Positions 24,794 through 33,372 of a stretch of 64,000 nucleotides of DNA are shown one piece after another. The notes beneath the pieces are model-generated. The model searched no databases. It was not told the origin of the DNA and saw only the letters and a list, made by a program, of their open reading frames with translations. Source of the stretch: Marinibacterium sp. (GTDB lineage Bacteria; Pseudomonadota; Alphaproteobacteria; Rhodobacterales; Rhodobacteraceae); NCBI GenBank assembly GCA_017643305.1, contig JAEPNQ010000008.1:1-64000 (forward strand), in the 5' to 3' direction. Each line of letters begins with the position of its first letter. Position 1 is the stretch's first letter. Made by a program: the position numbers and the translations under genes.

Positions 24794-26149
24794 ATGAGCA
24801 TTGCGCTGGTTCTCCTTGCAGCAGGCAAGGGGACGCGGATGAAATCCGATTTGCCCAAGGTCCTGCACCCCATCGCCCATGCTCCGATGCTGGAGCATGC
24901 CATGTCAGCTGGCGCACATCTTGCACCAGAGCGCACAGTGGTGGTTGCTGGTCACGGGTTTGATGATGTGAAAGCCGCTACGCTGGAGGTGGATGAAACC
25001 GCCGTGGTGGTGGAACAGGCCGAACAGCTGGGTACCGCCCATGCGGTAGACCAGGCCCGCACGGCGCTGGCCGATTTCCAGGGCGATGTGGTGGTTCTTT
25101 ATGGCGATACCCCGTTTGTATCGCCAGAAACTTTGGATTGCATGATCGCCGCACGGCAAACGCATGATCTAGTGATCCTAGGCTTCGAGGCACAGGATCC
25201 CGGCCGGTATGGACGGCTGGTAATGGACGGCGACATGCTGCAGCGGATCGTGGAGTTCAAGGATGCCTCGGACGCGGAACGGCAGATCACCCTTTGCAAC
25301 AGCGGGCTTTTGGCCTGCGACGCGCGGCTGCTGTTTGACCTGCTTGCGCAGGTCGGCAACAACAATGCGCAGGGCGAATATTACCTGACCGACATTGTGG
25401 AACTTGCAGGGTCGCAGGGCCACAAGGTAACCGCGATTTCCTGCGACGAATCAGAAACGCTCGGCATCAACTCCCGCGCTGATCTGGCGGCGGCAGATGC
25501 GGTGTTTCAAGCCTCTGCCCGCGCAGCGCTGCTGGAAAACGGGGTCACGTTGATGGCCCCTGATACCGTCTATCTGGCCTTTGATACGATGATCGGGCGC
25601 GATACGCTGATCGAACCCAACGTTGTGTTCGGCCCAGGCGTTACGGTGGAATCCGGGGCCAAGATCCGGGCGTTTTCCCATCTCGAAGGTTGTCATGTCA
25701 GTCGGGGGGCCATTGTCGGGCCGTACGCCCGACTGCGGCCCGGGGCTGAACTGGCCGAAGATGTGCATGTCGGTAACTTCGTGGAAATCAAGAATGCGCA
25801 GGTGGATACCGGAGCCAAAATCAATCATCTTAGCTATGTGGGCGATGCATCGGTTGGCGCACGTACCAATATCGGGGCGGGCACAATCACCTGTAATTAC
25901 GACGGCTTCATGAAACACCAAACCACCATAGGTGCTGACGTGTTCATCGGGTCCGATACGATGCTGGTCGCCCCAGTCACTGTAGGCGACGGCGCAATGA
26001 CAGCCACCGGCACAGTTGTCACCAGCAATGTGGAACCGGATGCCATGGCGATGGCCCGCGCCAAGCAGGAAAATCGGCTTGGGTCCGCCCGCAAGCTGCG
26101 CGACATTCTGCGGGCGAAAAAGGCCCGCCTGACAAAGGATAAAACGTAA
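24794..26149 (+). CDS. glmU: Bifunctional UDP-GlcNAc pyrophosphorylase / glucosamine-1-P acetyltransferase
   Basis: GlmU performs the last two steps of UDP-N-acetylglucosamine synthesis. The 451-residue protein has the uridyltransferase signature 'LLAAGKGTRMKSDLPKVLHP' at the N-terminus and 'VVLYGDTPF'. The C-terminal left-handed beta-helix has hexapeptide repeats ('IGRDTLIEPNVVFGPGVTVE', 'GPYARLRPGAEL', 'NIGAGTITCNYDGFMKHQT'). ATG at 24794 after 'gaggtcagt' matches the family. Its stop overlaps the glmS start by one base, so the two enzymes are co-expressed. Confidence 0.97.
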   Translation: MSIALVLLAAGKGTRMKSDLPKVLHPIAHAPMLEHAMSAGAHLAPERTVVVAGHGFDDVKAATLEVDETAVVVEQAEQLGTAHAVDQARTALADFQGDVVVLYGDTPFVSPETLDCMIAARQTHDLVILGFEAQDPGRYGRLVMDGDMLQRIVEFKDASDAERQITLCNSGLLACDARLLFDLLAQVGNNNAQGEYYLTDIVELAGSQGHKVTAISCDESETLGINSRADLAAADAVFQASARAALLENGVTLMAPDTVYLAFDTMIGRDTLIEPNVVFGPGVTVESGAKIRAFSHLEGCHVSRGAIVGPYARLRPGAELAEDVHVGNFVEIKNAQVDTGAKINHLSYVGDASVGARTNIGAGTITCNYDGFMKHQTTIGADVFIGSDTMLVAPVTVGDGAMTATGTVVTSNVEPDAMAMARAKQENRLGSARKLRDILRAKKARLTKDKT

Positions 26150-27972
26150 TGTGTGGGATTGTAGGCGTTCTGGGCCATCACGAAGCTGCCCCGATCCTGG
26201 TCAAAGCACTGAAACGGCTGGAATATCGCGGCTATGACAGCGCTGGGATCGCAACCATCAACAGCGGTGCGCTGGATCGGCGCCGCGCAGTGGGCAAACT
26301 GGTGAACCTGTCGGACCTGCTGGTGCATAACCCACTGCAGGGCAAATCCGGCATCGGCCACACCCGTTGGGCCACCCATGGCGCGCCGTCCGTCGGAAAC
26401 GCACACCCGCACCGCGCAGGCGGGGTTGTGGTGGTGCATAACGGGATCATCGAAAATTTCCGCGACCTGCGCGGTGAACTTGCTGAACAAGGCTTGCATT
26501 TCGAAACCGAAACAGACACCGAAACCATTGCCCTGCTGACTCAGCATTACATGTCCGAGGGCAAATCCCCAGTTGAAGCCGCCAATGCCGCGATCGACCG
26601 GCTGGACGGTGCCTTTGCGCTGGCCTTCCTATTCGAGGGTGAAGAAGACCTGATCATCGCCGCGCGCAAAGGCTCCCCCTTGGCCATTGGGCACGGAGAC
26701 GGCGAAATGTTCGTGGGCTCCGACGCCATCGCGCTATCACCGCTGACCGACAGGATCACCTATCTCGAAGAAGGTGATCGCGCCGTGGTGACACGCAAAG
26801 GTGTGCAAATCCGGAACGCCAAGGGCGAACTGGCCAACCGCGAAATACGCCGGATCCAGATCGACCGCGTCAATATCGACAAGGCCGGGCACAAACATTT
26901 CATGGCAAAGGAAATTGCCGAACAGCCTTCTGTTCTGCGCGATGCGGTGGCCAGCTATCTGCCTGCCGGGGCCGATGGGGTCGTACTGCCCGAAGAGGAG
27001 CTGGATTTCGCCGCCATAGACCGCCTAGTGATGGTCGCCTGCGGAACGGCGTTTTACGCCTGCATGGTTGCAAAATACTGGTTTGAACAGATCGCACGCC
27101 TGCCAGTGGAAATCGATATCGCGTCAGAATTCCGGTATCGCGAACCTCCGATTCCCGCCAAAACTGCCGCACTGTTTGTCAGCCAGTCGGGCGAAACGGC
27201 CGACACTCTGGCGGCGATGCGGTATTGCAACGGCAAGGCGGACAAGCTGGTGTCAGTGGTCAATGTACCCGAAAGCTCCATCGCGCGGGAAAGCGATTTG
27301 GCCCTGCCGATCCACGCAGGGGTGGAAATAGGCGTGGCGTCAACCAAGGCGTTCACCTGCCAACTGATCGTGCTGCTAAGCCTCGCGCTCAAAGCGGCAA
27401 CTGATCGGGGCACCCTGTCCGTCAACGAGGCGGCCAAGATTTATGACGCGATGCGCGGTCTCCCTTTGCTGCTGGATACTGCGCTAGCCCAGTCCGACAC
27501 CATCCAGAAAGCGGCTCAACGGCTGAGCGAGGCCCGCGATGTGCTGTTCCTCGGGCGCGGTTCGATGTACCCGCTGGCGTTGGAAGGCGCGCTAAAACTG
27601 AAAGAGATCAGCTATATCCACGCTGAAGGCTATGCTTCGGGCGAACTCAAACACGGACCGATCGCGTTGATCGACAGCCATATGCCGGTAGTGGTACTGG
27701 CCCCGCGCGACGGCTTGTTCGACAAGACCGTGTCGAACATGCAAGAAGTCATGGCGCGCGAAGGCAAGGTTCTGCTGATTTCGGATAACGAGGGAATAGA
27801 CGAGGCAGGCGACGGCGTCTGGCTTTCCATCTGCATGCCCAAGGTACATGACGCGCTGAGCCCGATCTTGTACGCTCTGCCAGCGCAACTGCTGGCTTAC
27901 CACACCGCAGTTGCCAAGGGCACCGATGTCGACCAACCACGAAACCTCGCCAAATCTGTTACGGTGGAATAG
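26149..27972 (+). CDS. glmS: Glutamine-fructose-6-phosphate aminotransferase
   Basis: GlmS makes glucosamine-6-phosphate from fructose-6-P and glutamine. The 607-residue protein begins MCGIVGVLG, with Cys2 as the glutaminase nucleophile after Met removal. 'GHTRWATHGAPSVGNAHPH' and the two SIS isomerase domains follow ('VACGTAFYACMVAKYWFE', 'SQSGETADTL', 'LFLGRGSMYPLALEGALKLK'). The C-terminus 'TDVDQPRNLAKSVTVE' is canonical. No glmS ribozyme is present upstream, as expected outside Gram-positive bacteria; the start overlaps glmU. Confidence 0.98.
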   Translation: MCGIVGVLGHHEAAPILVKALKRLEYRGYDSAGIATINSGALDRRRAVGKLVNLSDLLVHNPLQGKSGIGHTRWATHGAPSVGNAHPHRAGGVVVVHNGIIENFRDLRGELAEQGLHFETETDTETIALLTQHYMSEGKSPVEAANAAIDRLDGAFALAFLFEGEEDLIIAARKGSPLAIGHGDGEMFVGSDAIALSPLTDRITYLEEGDRAVVTRKGVQIRNAKGELANREIRRIQIDRVNIDKAGHKHFMAKEIAEQPSVLRDAVASYLPAGADGVVLPEEELDFAAIDRLVMVACGTAFYACMVAKYWFEQIARLPVEIDIASEFRYREPPIPAKTAALFVSQSGETADTLAAMRYCNGKADKLVSVVNVPESSIARESDLALPIHAGVEIGVASTKAFTCQLIVLLSLALKAATDRGTLSVNEAAKIYDAMRGLPLLLDTALAQSDTIQKAAQRLSEARDVLFLGRGSMYPLALEGALKLKEISYIHAEGYASGELKHGPIALIDSHMPVVVLAPRDGLFDKTVSNMQEVMAREGKVLLISDNEGIDEAGDGVWLSICMPKVHDALSPILYALPAQLLAYHTAVAKGTDVDQPRNLAKSVTVE

Positions 27973-27979
27973 GAAAATT

Positions 27980-27993
27980 TGCATTATAATGCA
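27980..27993. promoter_or_regulatory. 14-bp perfect palindrome after glmS
   Basis: TGCATTATAATGCA starts eight bases after the glmS stop and about 157 bases ahead of the flavodoxin gene. It has no loop or T-run, so it looks more like a protein-binding site than a terminator. No regulator can be named. Confidence 0.35.
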
Positions 27994-28149
27994 TAATTTG
28001 TGATGATCTTGGTGTCACTTCCCCATATTTCTGGTGATTTTCGCAATATTTTGGCTTTACGTGTGGGAGAGTGAGCATTATATTTCCTCACATTCGCGGT
28101 GGGGTTATCCTGTGCGAAGGCAACCGATCCGGCATGAGAAGGCGACGCG

Positions 28150-28611
28150 ATGGACATTTGCTTCCTGTACGGGACTGAAACCGGCAGCTCCGAAATGCTC
28201 TGCGAAGATATCGAGGCTGAAATCGGCGCAGGTATCACCAGCCAGATCCAAAGCCTTGCCGATGTCACACCGGATGATCTGAACAGCGAGACGTTCTATT
28301 TCTTCGTGACCTCCACGTACGGCTCCGGGGATTTGCCCGTCACCGCGCAGCCCTTTGCCGAGGCGTTGGAACAGAAAAAGCCAGACCTCAGCCATGTTCA
28401 GTTTGCTATTTTCGGGTTGGGCGACATGGTGTTCGAGGACACGTTTGCCCATGGTTCCATGCTGCTGATGGACAAGCTGCTGGCCTGCGGTGCCCGCATG
28501 GTGGGTGAGCGCGGCATACATGATGCATCCGGCCATGACATGCCTGAAGACCTGGCCGTGCCGTGGGCGCACGAGGTTCTTTCAAAGCTGAACGCCGCCG
28601 CCGCCGCCTGA
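28150..28611 (+). CDS. Flavodoxin-domain protein (MioC-like)
   Basis: The 153-residue single-domain flavodoxin has the FMN phosphate loop 'YGTETGSSEM' at residues 7-16. Flavin-ring loops are 'TSTYGSGDLP' and 'FGLGDMVFEDTFAHG'. It is a soluble one- or two-electron carrier. The partner is unknown; short flavodoxins of this type are seen with cytochrome P450, sulfite reductase-like or biotin synthase systems. It is preceded by a 177-base intergenic region carrying a palindrome. Confidence 0.85.
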   Translation: MDICFLYGTETGSSEMLCEDIEAEIGAGITSQIQSLADVTPDDLNSETFYFFVTSTYGSGDLPVTAQPFAEALEQKKPDLSHVQFAIFGLGDMVFEDTFAHGSMLLMDKLLACGARMVGERGIHDASGHDMPEDLAVPWAHEVLSKLNAAAAA

Positions 28612-28616
28612 TCACA

Positions 28617-28982
28617 TCAGACTGCGCGGTAAACTTCCAATAGCTGCCGCACGTGTGCGTCCATACTGATGGGCGCCATAGCCTCCTGCCGGCACCGATC
28701 CGGATCAAACCGTTCAACCGCCAACCGCATACCTGATTCAAAACCCGCAGCGCCGCCACCGTTTTCCGCATGGCGATGCACAACAAGGCGAGGGTCATCA
28801 AACGTGACCAACCAGTCGCCCGTTCCGTCCGTGGAGGCATTGTCCACCACCACCACCGCGTCCAACTCTGCAGCATCAAACTTCAAAAGGCGCTGCACCG
28901 TGAACTGCAGCTGATCAAGCCGGTTATAGGTCACAACAACTGCCACCAGCTGATACTTTTTCTGTTCCGGTTGCACGCTCAA
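28617..28982 (-). pseudogene. Glycosyltransferase remnant (GT2 N-terminus joined to a GT4-like C-terminus)
   Basis: The 121-residue frame begins as a GT2 enzyme: 'LVAVVVTYNRLDQLQFTVQ', 'AVVVVDNASTDGTGDWLV' and 'NGGGAAGFESGMRLAVERFD'. It stops before the catalytic DxD region. The last 27 residues ('REAMAPISMDAHVRQLLEVY' type) look like the tail of a GT4 glycosyltransferase. A deletion joining two neighbouring genes would explain this. It lacks the acceptor and metal-binding parts and cannot be an active GT2. It is convergent with the flavodoxin gene. Confidence 0.65.
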
Positions 28983-29045
28983 TCCCGGCTCTGCCTTCTG
29001 CCCGGAACGTTCAGATCGTGAAAATCACCGTCTGTCAAACCCCGT

Positions 29046-30020
29046 CTACCCGCTGCCAATCAGAATACCAGCGGCCAGTACCAAGGCACCACCCAGAACC
29101 ACCTGCATTGCGGCACGGAAAAACGGAGTTTCCATGTATTTGTTCTGAATCCATGCAATCGCCCAAAGCTCTACAAAAACAACGGCCACCGCCACCACTG
29201 TGGCGGTCCAGAAATCCGGGATCAGGTAAGGCAAGGCATGACCCAACCCACCCAACGTGGTCATGATCCCGCTGGCCAGCCCCCGTTTCAGCGGTGATCC
29301 GCGCCCTGAAAGTTCCCCATCATCCGATGCAGCTTCAGTAAACCCCATTGAAATGCCCGCGCCGACTGACGCCGCTACGCCCACCAGAAAGGTTGTCCAC
29401 GTGTCCTGCGTGGCGAAAGCCGTGGCAAAGATCGGAGCAAGTGTGGACACAGATCCATCCATTAACCCCGCCAGCCCCGGCTGCACCCATGTCAGGATGA
29501 ACTGACGCCGCTCTGTGCCGTCTTCACGGTCGCGCGTGTCCTGGTCCAGGTGCGCCTGTTCCAGGGAATCGGCAGCATCCTGATGCCCGGCCTCCGCAGC
29601 CGCCAGATTGCCCAGCAACTTGCGCGTCTCGGCATCCGTGGTCCGTGCGGCGGCGGCCAGATAGAATCGTTCAGCCTGTTTTTCCATCGCGGTGGCTTCG
29701 GTGCGCACCTGTGCCAGCGTCAGCGCCTCCTGCAACCAGACAGGGCGACGGGCATAGAACCCGGCGACATGTTCGCGTCGGATCAGCGGGATCGTCGCAC
29801 CGAACCGGGTTTGGTGCAGGTCAATCAACCGCTGGCGGTGAACATCTTCTTCCTGCGCCATGCCTTCGAACACCGCCGCCGTCCCTGGGTAATCTGAGCG
29901 GAGCCGTTCGGCATAACCGCGATAAATCTGTGCATCGTCTTCTCCCGATGAAATCGCCAGTGCTAGGATTTCCTGTTCTGACAGGTCATCAAATCTTTTG
30001 CGTTGGGTTAAGAAGCGCAT
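29046..30020 (-). CDS. mbfA: Membrane-bound ferritin / iron exporter MbfA
   Basis: MbfA couples an N-terminal ferritin-like (erythrin) di-iron domain with a C-terminal VIT1/CCC1-type membrane domain and exports iron in rhizobia and Agrobacterium. The 324-residue protein has the ferritin-like part to about residue 145, with 'ISSGEDDAQIYRGYAERL' and 'GMAQEEDVHRQRLIDLH' giving di-iron ligands. Transmembrane segments follow ('GLAGLMDGSVSTLAPIFATA', 'VGVAASVGAGISMGFTEAAS'). Start 30020 gives the family N-terminus 'MRFLTQRKRFDDLSEQE'. An Irr-type box lies 11 bases upstream. Confidence 0.92.
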   Translation of the reverse strand: MRFLTQRKRFDDLSEQEILALAISSGEDDAQIYRGYAERLRSDYPGTAAVFEGMAQEEDVHRQRLIDLHQTRFGATIPLIRREHVAGFYARRPVWLQEALTLAQVRTEATAMEKQAERFYLAAAARTTDAETRKLLGNLAAAEAGHQDAADSLEQAHLDQDTRDREDGTERRQFILTWVQPGLAGLMDGSVSTLAPIFATAFATQDTWTTFLVGVAASVGAGISMGFTEAASDDGELSGRGSPLKRGLASGIMTTLGGLGHALPYLIPDFWTATVVAVAVVFVELWAIAWIQNKYMETPFFRAAMQVVLGGALVLAAGILIGSG

Positions 30021-30031
30021 CTTTACCTCAA

Positions 30032-30046
30032 TTAGAATCATTCTAA
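30032..30046. promoter_or_regulatory. Irr-box (iron control element) upstream of mbfA
   Basis: A perfect inverted repeat TTAGAAT-C-ATTCTAA lies 11 bases before the mbfA start. It agrees with the iron control element bound by the haem-responsive regulator Irr in Rhizobiales and Rhodobacterales. mbfA is a known Irr target in related bacteria. Repression under iron limitation is expected. The site lies inside the 5' region shared with the TetR gene, so it may also affect that gene. Confidence 0.78.
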
Positions 30047-30144
30047 ATATTGGTGTATATGCCTTTGTATTCAACCGTTACAAATGGGTGTTGTTGCAAC
30101 TAAACTCACCGGTTTATATTTTTACAGCGAAGCTGGGAAAACGA

Positions 30145-30762
30145 ATGACGGAAGCCGCGACAATCAACCGGACAGGCCGCAAGTTTCAGCAGGTGCTGGA
30201 CGGTGCGCGCGAGGTGTTTCTGCGCGACGGGTTCGAAGGGGCGAGCGTAGATGACATCGCCCGCGTGGCCGGGGTCAGCAAGGCCACGCTCTACAGCTAT
30301 TTTCCGGACAAAAGGTTGCTATTTTCCGAGATCACGCAAACCGAATGCAACGCCATGGCCGAACGTGCGTTGAACCTGATCGACGAAACCAACCCACCGC
30401 GCGAAGTTTTGACCATCGCCGCCAGCCAGATCGTTCCCTTTCTATTGTCGGAGTTTGCCCAGCGCATTTTCCGTATCTGCATGGCTGAACGTGATCGGTT
30501 TCCGGAACTTGCGCGTGCCTTTTACGCAGCGGGCCCTGGCATGGGGCGGCAACGGCTAGCGGAATACCTGGAACTATCCACCGCCCGAGGCGAATTGGTG
30601 ATCGACGACGTCCAGATGGCAGCCGAACAATTTTCGGAACTGTGCAAGGTCAAGCTTTGGAACCTTGCCGCCTTCGGGGTGCAGACCGAATTTTCACAGG
30701 AAGAAATCGACGACGTTGTGACCAACGCCGTCGAAACTTTTATGGCGCGTTACGGAGCATGA
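30145..30762 (+). CDS. TetR-family transcriptional regulator
   Basis: The 205-residue protein has the TetR N-terminal HTH: 'QVLDGAREVFLRDGFEGASV' and 'DDIARVAGVSKATLYSYFPD'. The C-terminal part matches the AcrR/TetR_C_7-like ligand domain ('AQRIFRICMAERDRFPELAR'). ATG at 30145 follows 'gggaaaacga'. The frame is open to 29998, but the extra 49 residues cover the Irr-box region and do not look coding. Divergent from mbfA; target unknown. Confidence 0.88.
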   Translation: MTEAATINRTGRKFQQVLDGAREVFLRDGFEGASVDDIARVAGVSKATLYSYFPDKRLLFSEITQTECNAMAERALNLIDETNPPREVLTIAASQIVPFLLSEFAQRIFRICMAERDRFPELARAFYAAGPGMGRQRLAEYLELSTARGELVIDDVQMAAEQFSELCKVKLWNLAAFGVQTEFSQEEIDDVVTNAVETFMARYGA

Positions 30763-30835
30763 CACACAAAACCGGCAGATCCTAGCGACTGGTTTCGCGC
30801 GCAAGACTTACTCTCTGTCCCGACAGAGCCGGTGC

Positions 30836-31948
30836 TTAGTACACCACCACCGACCGGATAGACTTGCCCGCATGCATCAGGTCAAAGCCTTCGTTGATAT
30901 TGTCCAAAGTCAGCGTGTGGGTGATCATCGGGTCGATCTCTATCTTTCCTTCCATGTACCAGTCCACAATCTTGGGTACGTCCGTACGCCCCCGCGCGCC
31001 ACCAAAGGCAGTTCCGCGCCAAGACCGGCCGGTAACCAACTGGAACGGGCGCGTTGAGATTTCGGCCCCAGCAGGTGCAACCCCGATAATGATCGATTCG
31101 CCCCAACCCTTATGCGCACATTCCAGCGCGTCACGCATGACATTCACATTGCCCGTGGCGTCAAAGGTGTAATCTGCACCGCCCTTGGTCAGGTCCACCA
31201 GGTACGGCACCAGGTCGCCCTCAACCTCGGTGGGGTTAACGAAGTCTGTCATGCCAAAGCGTTCGGCCATCGGCACCTTTTCAGGGTTCAGGTCCACACC
31301 TACGATCTGGTCTGCACCGGCCAGCCGCAAGCCCTGGATTACATTCAATCCAATGCCACCCAGGCCGAACACAACGGCGCGCGAGCCGATTTCCACCTTA
31401 GCGGTGTTCATCACGGCCCCAATACCGGTGGTTACGCCGCAGCCAATGTAGCAGATCTTGTCAAACGGCGCGTCCGGGTTGACCTTGGCCAGCGCAATTT
31501 CAGGTAGGACAGTGTGGTTGGAGAATGTCGAGCAGCCCATGTAGTGCAGGATCGGGTCTCCATCGAGCGTTGAGAACCGCGAGCTGCCATCCGGCATCAG
31601 GCCTTGGCCTTGGGTCACCCGGATCGACTGGCACAGGTTGGTCTTGGGGTTCAGACAGTATTCGCATTCCCGACATTCCGGCGTGTAGAGCGGGATCACG
31701 TGATCACCCGGCTTCAGGCTGGTCACGCCTTCGCCAACCTCCAAGACAACACCCGCGCCTTCATGACCCAAGATCGCAGGAAACAGGCCTTCCGGGTCGG
31801 CACCAGACAGGGTGAATTCATCGGTGTGACAAATTCCGGTTGCCTTAACTTCGATCAAAACCTCGCCCGCGCGGGGGCCATCAAGGTTGACCTCCATAAT
31901 CTCCAGCGGTTTTCCGGCCTGAGTGGCCACTGCTGCTCTGGTGCGCAT
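30836..31948 (-). CDS. frmA: S-(hydroxymethyl)glutathione dehydrogenase / class III alcohol dehydrogenase
   Basis: Oxidises the glutathione adduct of formaldehyde to S-formylglutathione with NAD. The 370-residue class III zinc alcohol dehydrogenase has catalytic zinc ligands in '[19 protein letters not shown]', '[11 protein letters not shown]' and '[20 protein letters not shown]'. The structural zinc site is '[15 protein letters not shown]' and the Rossmann motif '[15 protein letters not shown]'. ATG at 31948 follows 'ggagggattaccg'. It would handle formaldehyde from demethylations in methylated-compound catabolism. No S-formylglutathione hydrolase is adjacent. Confidence 0.95.
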   Translation of the reverse strand: MRTRAAVATQAGKPLEIMEVNLDGPRAGEVLIEVKATGICHTDEFTLSGADPEGLFPAILGHEGAGVVLEVGEGVTSLKPGDHVIPLYTPECRECEYCLNPKTNLCQSIRVTQGQGLMPDGSSRFSTLDGDPILHYMGCSTFSNHTVLPEIALAKVNPDAPFDKICYIGCGVTTGIGAVMNTAKVEIGSRAVVFGLGGIGLNVIQGLRLAGADQIVGVDLNPEKVPMAERFGMTDFVNPTEVEGDLVPYLVDLTKGGADYTFDATGNVNVMRDALECAHKGWGESIIIGVAPAGAEISTRPFQLVTGRSWRGTAFGGARGRTDVPKIVDWYMEGKIEIDPMITHTLTLDNINEGFDLMHAGKSIRSVVVY

Positions 31949-32060
31949 CGGTAATCCCTCCACTTGATTTGGCTTGAGCCTGCGGTAAAGACAGGTGGTT
32001 TTCAACCGTGGATTAAGGTTTACTTCCAGCTTGGAAGCCACGCCCCAGGGAGCACCGCAG

Positions 32061-32414
32061 ATGCAGAAAATTTGGATGGCCATGCTGGCGACGGCCCTGA
32101 TCGGGTGCACGACGGTGCCAGAAGAAGAGCCACTGACGCCTGAACCCATTGTCGAGGGGGCAGAACCCGTGGCTGCCTCCGAAGATCCCTCTGCGGAACC
32201 CTATGACCCATCCAAAGACCTGAAACTGATCACCTGCGGGGCGCATGAAACGCTGGATCTGATCGACACGCCAGTGGCAGATGCACTGCTGCGACTGCCG
32301 GAGAACCGCCGTATTGTCCGGCCAGGCGATGTGGTCACACAGGATTATGACACCAGCCGCATGAACGTGTTCGTGGACGAAGCCGGGACCATAACCAAGA
32401 TTGAGTGTGGCTAA
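32061..32414 (+). CDS. Lipoprotein with peptidase inhibitor I78 domain
   Basis: The 117-residue precursor has a lipoprotein signal with lipobox LIGC, Cys16 ('[16 protein letters not shown]'). A Pro/Glu-rich linker leads to an I78-type domain ('[20 protein letters not shown]', '[20 protein letters not shown]', '[12 protein letters not shown]'). I78 proteins resemble potato-type inhibitors of serine proteases. A periplasmic, membrane-anchored protease inhibitor is likely by family, though the target is unknown. ATG at 32061 follows 'cagggagcaccgcag'. It is convergent with the SDR gene, overlapping it by four bases. Confidence 0.82.
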   Translation: MQKIWMAMLATALIGCTTVPEEEPLTPEPIVEGAEPVAASEDPSAEPYDPSKDLKLITCGAHETLDLIDTPVADALLRLPENRRIVRPGDVVTQDYDTSRMNVFVDEAGTITKIECG

Positions 32415-33268
32415 TCCGTCTCTGCCAACAGCATCGCCTCTAGCGCGGCCTTGTAGGTAGTGTATTTCAACTGCACGCCCAGTTCATCCTTGATCCGGTC
32501 GTTCCGAACCCGCTTGCTGTCTGCGTAAAAGCTGCGCGCCATAGGGGTCATCTCCGCCTGATCAAACGGAATGGGCGGGGGAACGGGTAGGCCCAGCAGT
32601 TCAGCAGCATAGGCGATCACGTCCTGAGGCGGGGCCGGGTCATCATCGCACAGGTTATAGATCGCGCCGGGATTGGGCCGGTTGATGGACGCCATTAGAA
32701 CCTGCGCGATGTCTTCTACATGGATCCGGCTAAACACCTGACCAGGTTTGATGACTCGGCGCGCAGTGCCATTGCGCAGCTTTTCAAACGGTCCCCGCCC
32801 CGGCCCATAGATCCCGGCCAGCCGGAACACGTGAACGGGCAGGCCAGTAATGGCGCGCCACGCGTCTTCGGCTTCCGTGCGCCAGATCGCCCGACGGGAC
32901 GTTGGGTGCAATTCCGTCGTTTCATCGACCCACGCACCGTCATGGTTGCCATATACACCAGTGGTAGAGAGGTAGCCGACCCATTCGAACTGCCCAGTAC
33001 GATCGGCAATTTCTGCGCCTAAATCACGCAGCACTGGATCACCGTTTTCATCCGGCCCGGCTGACACGAGAATATGCGTGACACCGTCCAGATCTACGGG
33101 GTCTGACCCACCCGGCCAGATCAACGGCTGCACGCCGGTCTTGCAGATCGTTTCCGCCTTGTCTGTGCTGCGTGTAGTGCCAATGACGGTCCAGCCTTGT
33201 GCCAGGGCCAGCGGGGCAAAGGACCGGGCGGAAAACCCGTGTCCGAAGGAAAGCAATGTCTTGGTCAT
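32411..33268 (-). CDS. NAD(P)-binding SDR-family epimerase-like protein (YeeZ-like)
   Basis: The 285-residue protein starts with a variant Rossmann motif ('LLSFGHGFSARSFAPLALAQ'). It continues with 'YLSTTGVYGNHDGAWVDETT' and 'VFRLAGIYGPGRGPFEKLRN', where a YG pair replaces the classical YxxxK. 'IHVEDIAQVLMASINRP' completes the family pattern. It belongs to the extended SDR group of predicted NAD-dependent epimerase/reductase proteins. Substrate unknown. ATG at 33268 gives the family N-terminus; it is divergent from paaA. Confidence 0.85.
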   Translation of the reverse strand: MTKTLLSFGHGFSARSFAPLALAQGWTVIGTTRSTDKAETICKTGVQPLIWPGGSDPVDLDGVTHILVSAGPDENGDPVLRDLGAEIADRTGQFEWVGYLSTTGVYGNHDGAWVDETTELHPTSRRAIWRTEAEDAWRAITGLPVHVFRLAGIYGPGRGPFEKLRNGTARRVIKPGQVFSRIHVEDIAQVLMASINRPNPGAIYNLCDDDPAPPQDVIAYAAELLGLPVPPPIPFDQAEMTPMARSFYADSKRVRNDRIKDELGVQLKYTTYKAALEAMLLAETD

Positions 33269-33304
33269 ACCCCTACTTGTTATCATTGTGCGCCAGAGGC
33301 AAGC

Positions 33305-33340
33305 GTTACAAAAAATCGTTGATTGGCGGCTTTTTGTAAC
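33305..33340. promoter_or_regulatory. Inverted repeat in the paaA promoter region
   Basis: Ten-base perfect arms GTTACAAAAA / TTTTTGTAAC, 16 bases apart, lie 33 bases ahead of the paaA start and between two divergent genes. The symmetry suits a dimeric repressor such as the TetR- or GntR-type phenylacetyl-CoA-responsive regulators (PaaR/PaaX) of paa operons. No such regulator gene adjoins the operon, so it would act in trans. Confidence 0.62.
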
Positions 33341-33372
33341 ATACAAAGGTGCACCAGAGAGGAGCAGCCATA

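Noticed and set aside
26100..28000. glmS ribozyme or riboswitch near glmU-glmS
   Set aside because: glmS starts inside the end of glmU; no room and no such structure, and these ribozymes are typical of Gram-positive bacteria.
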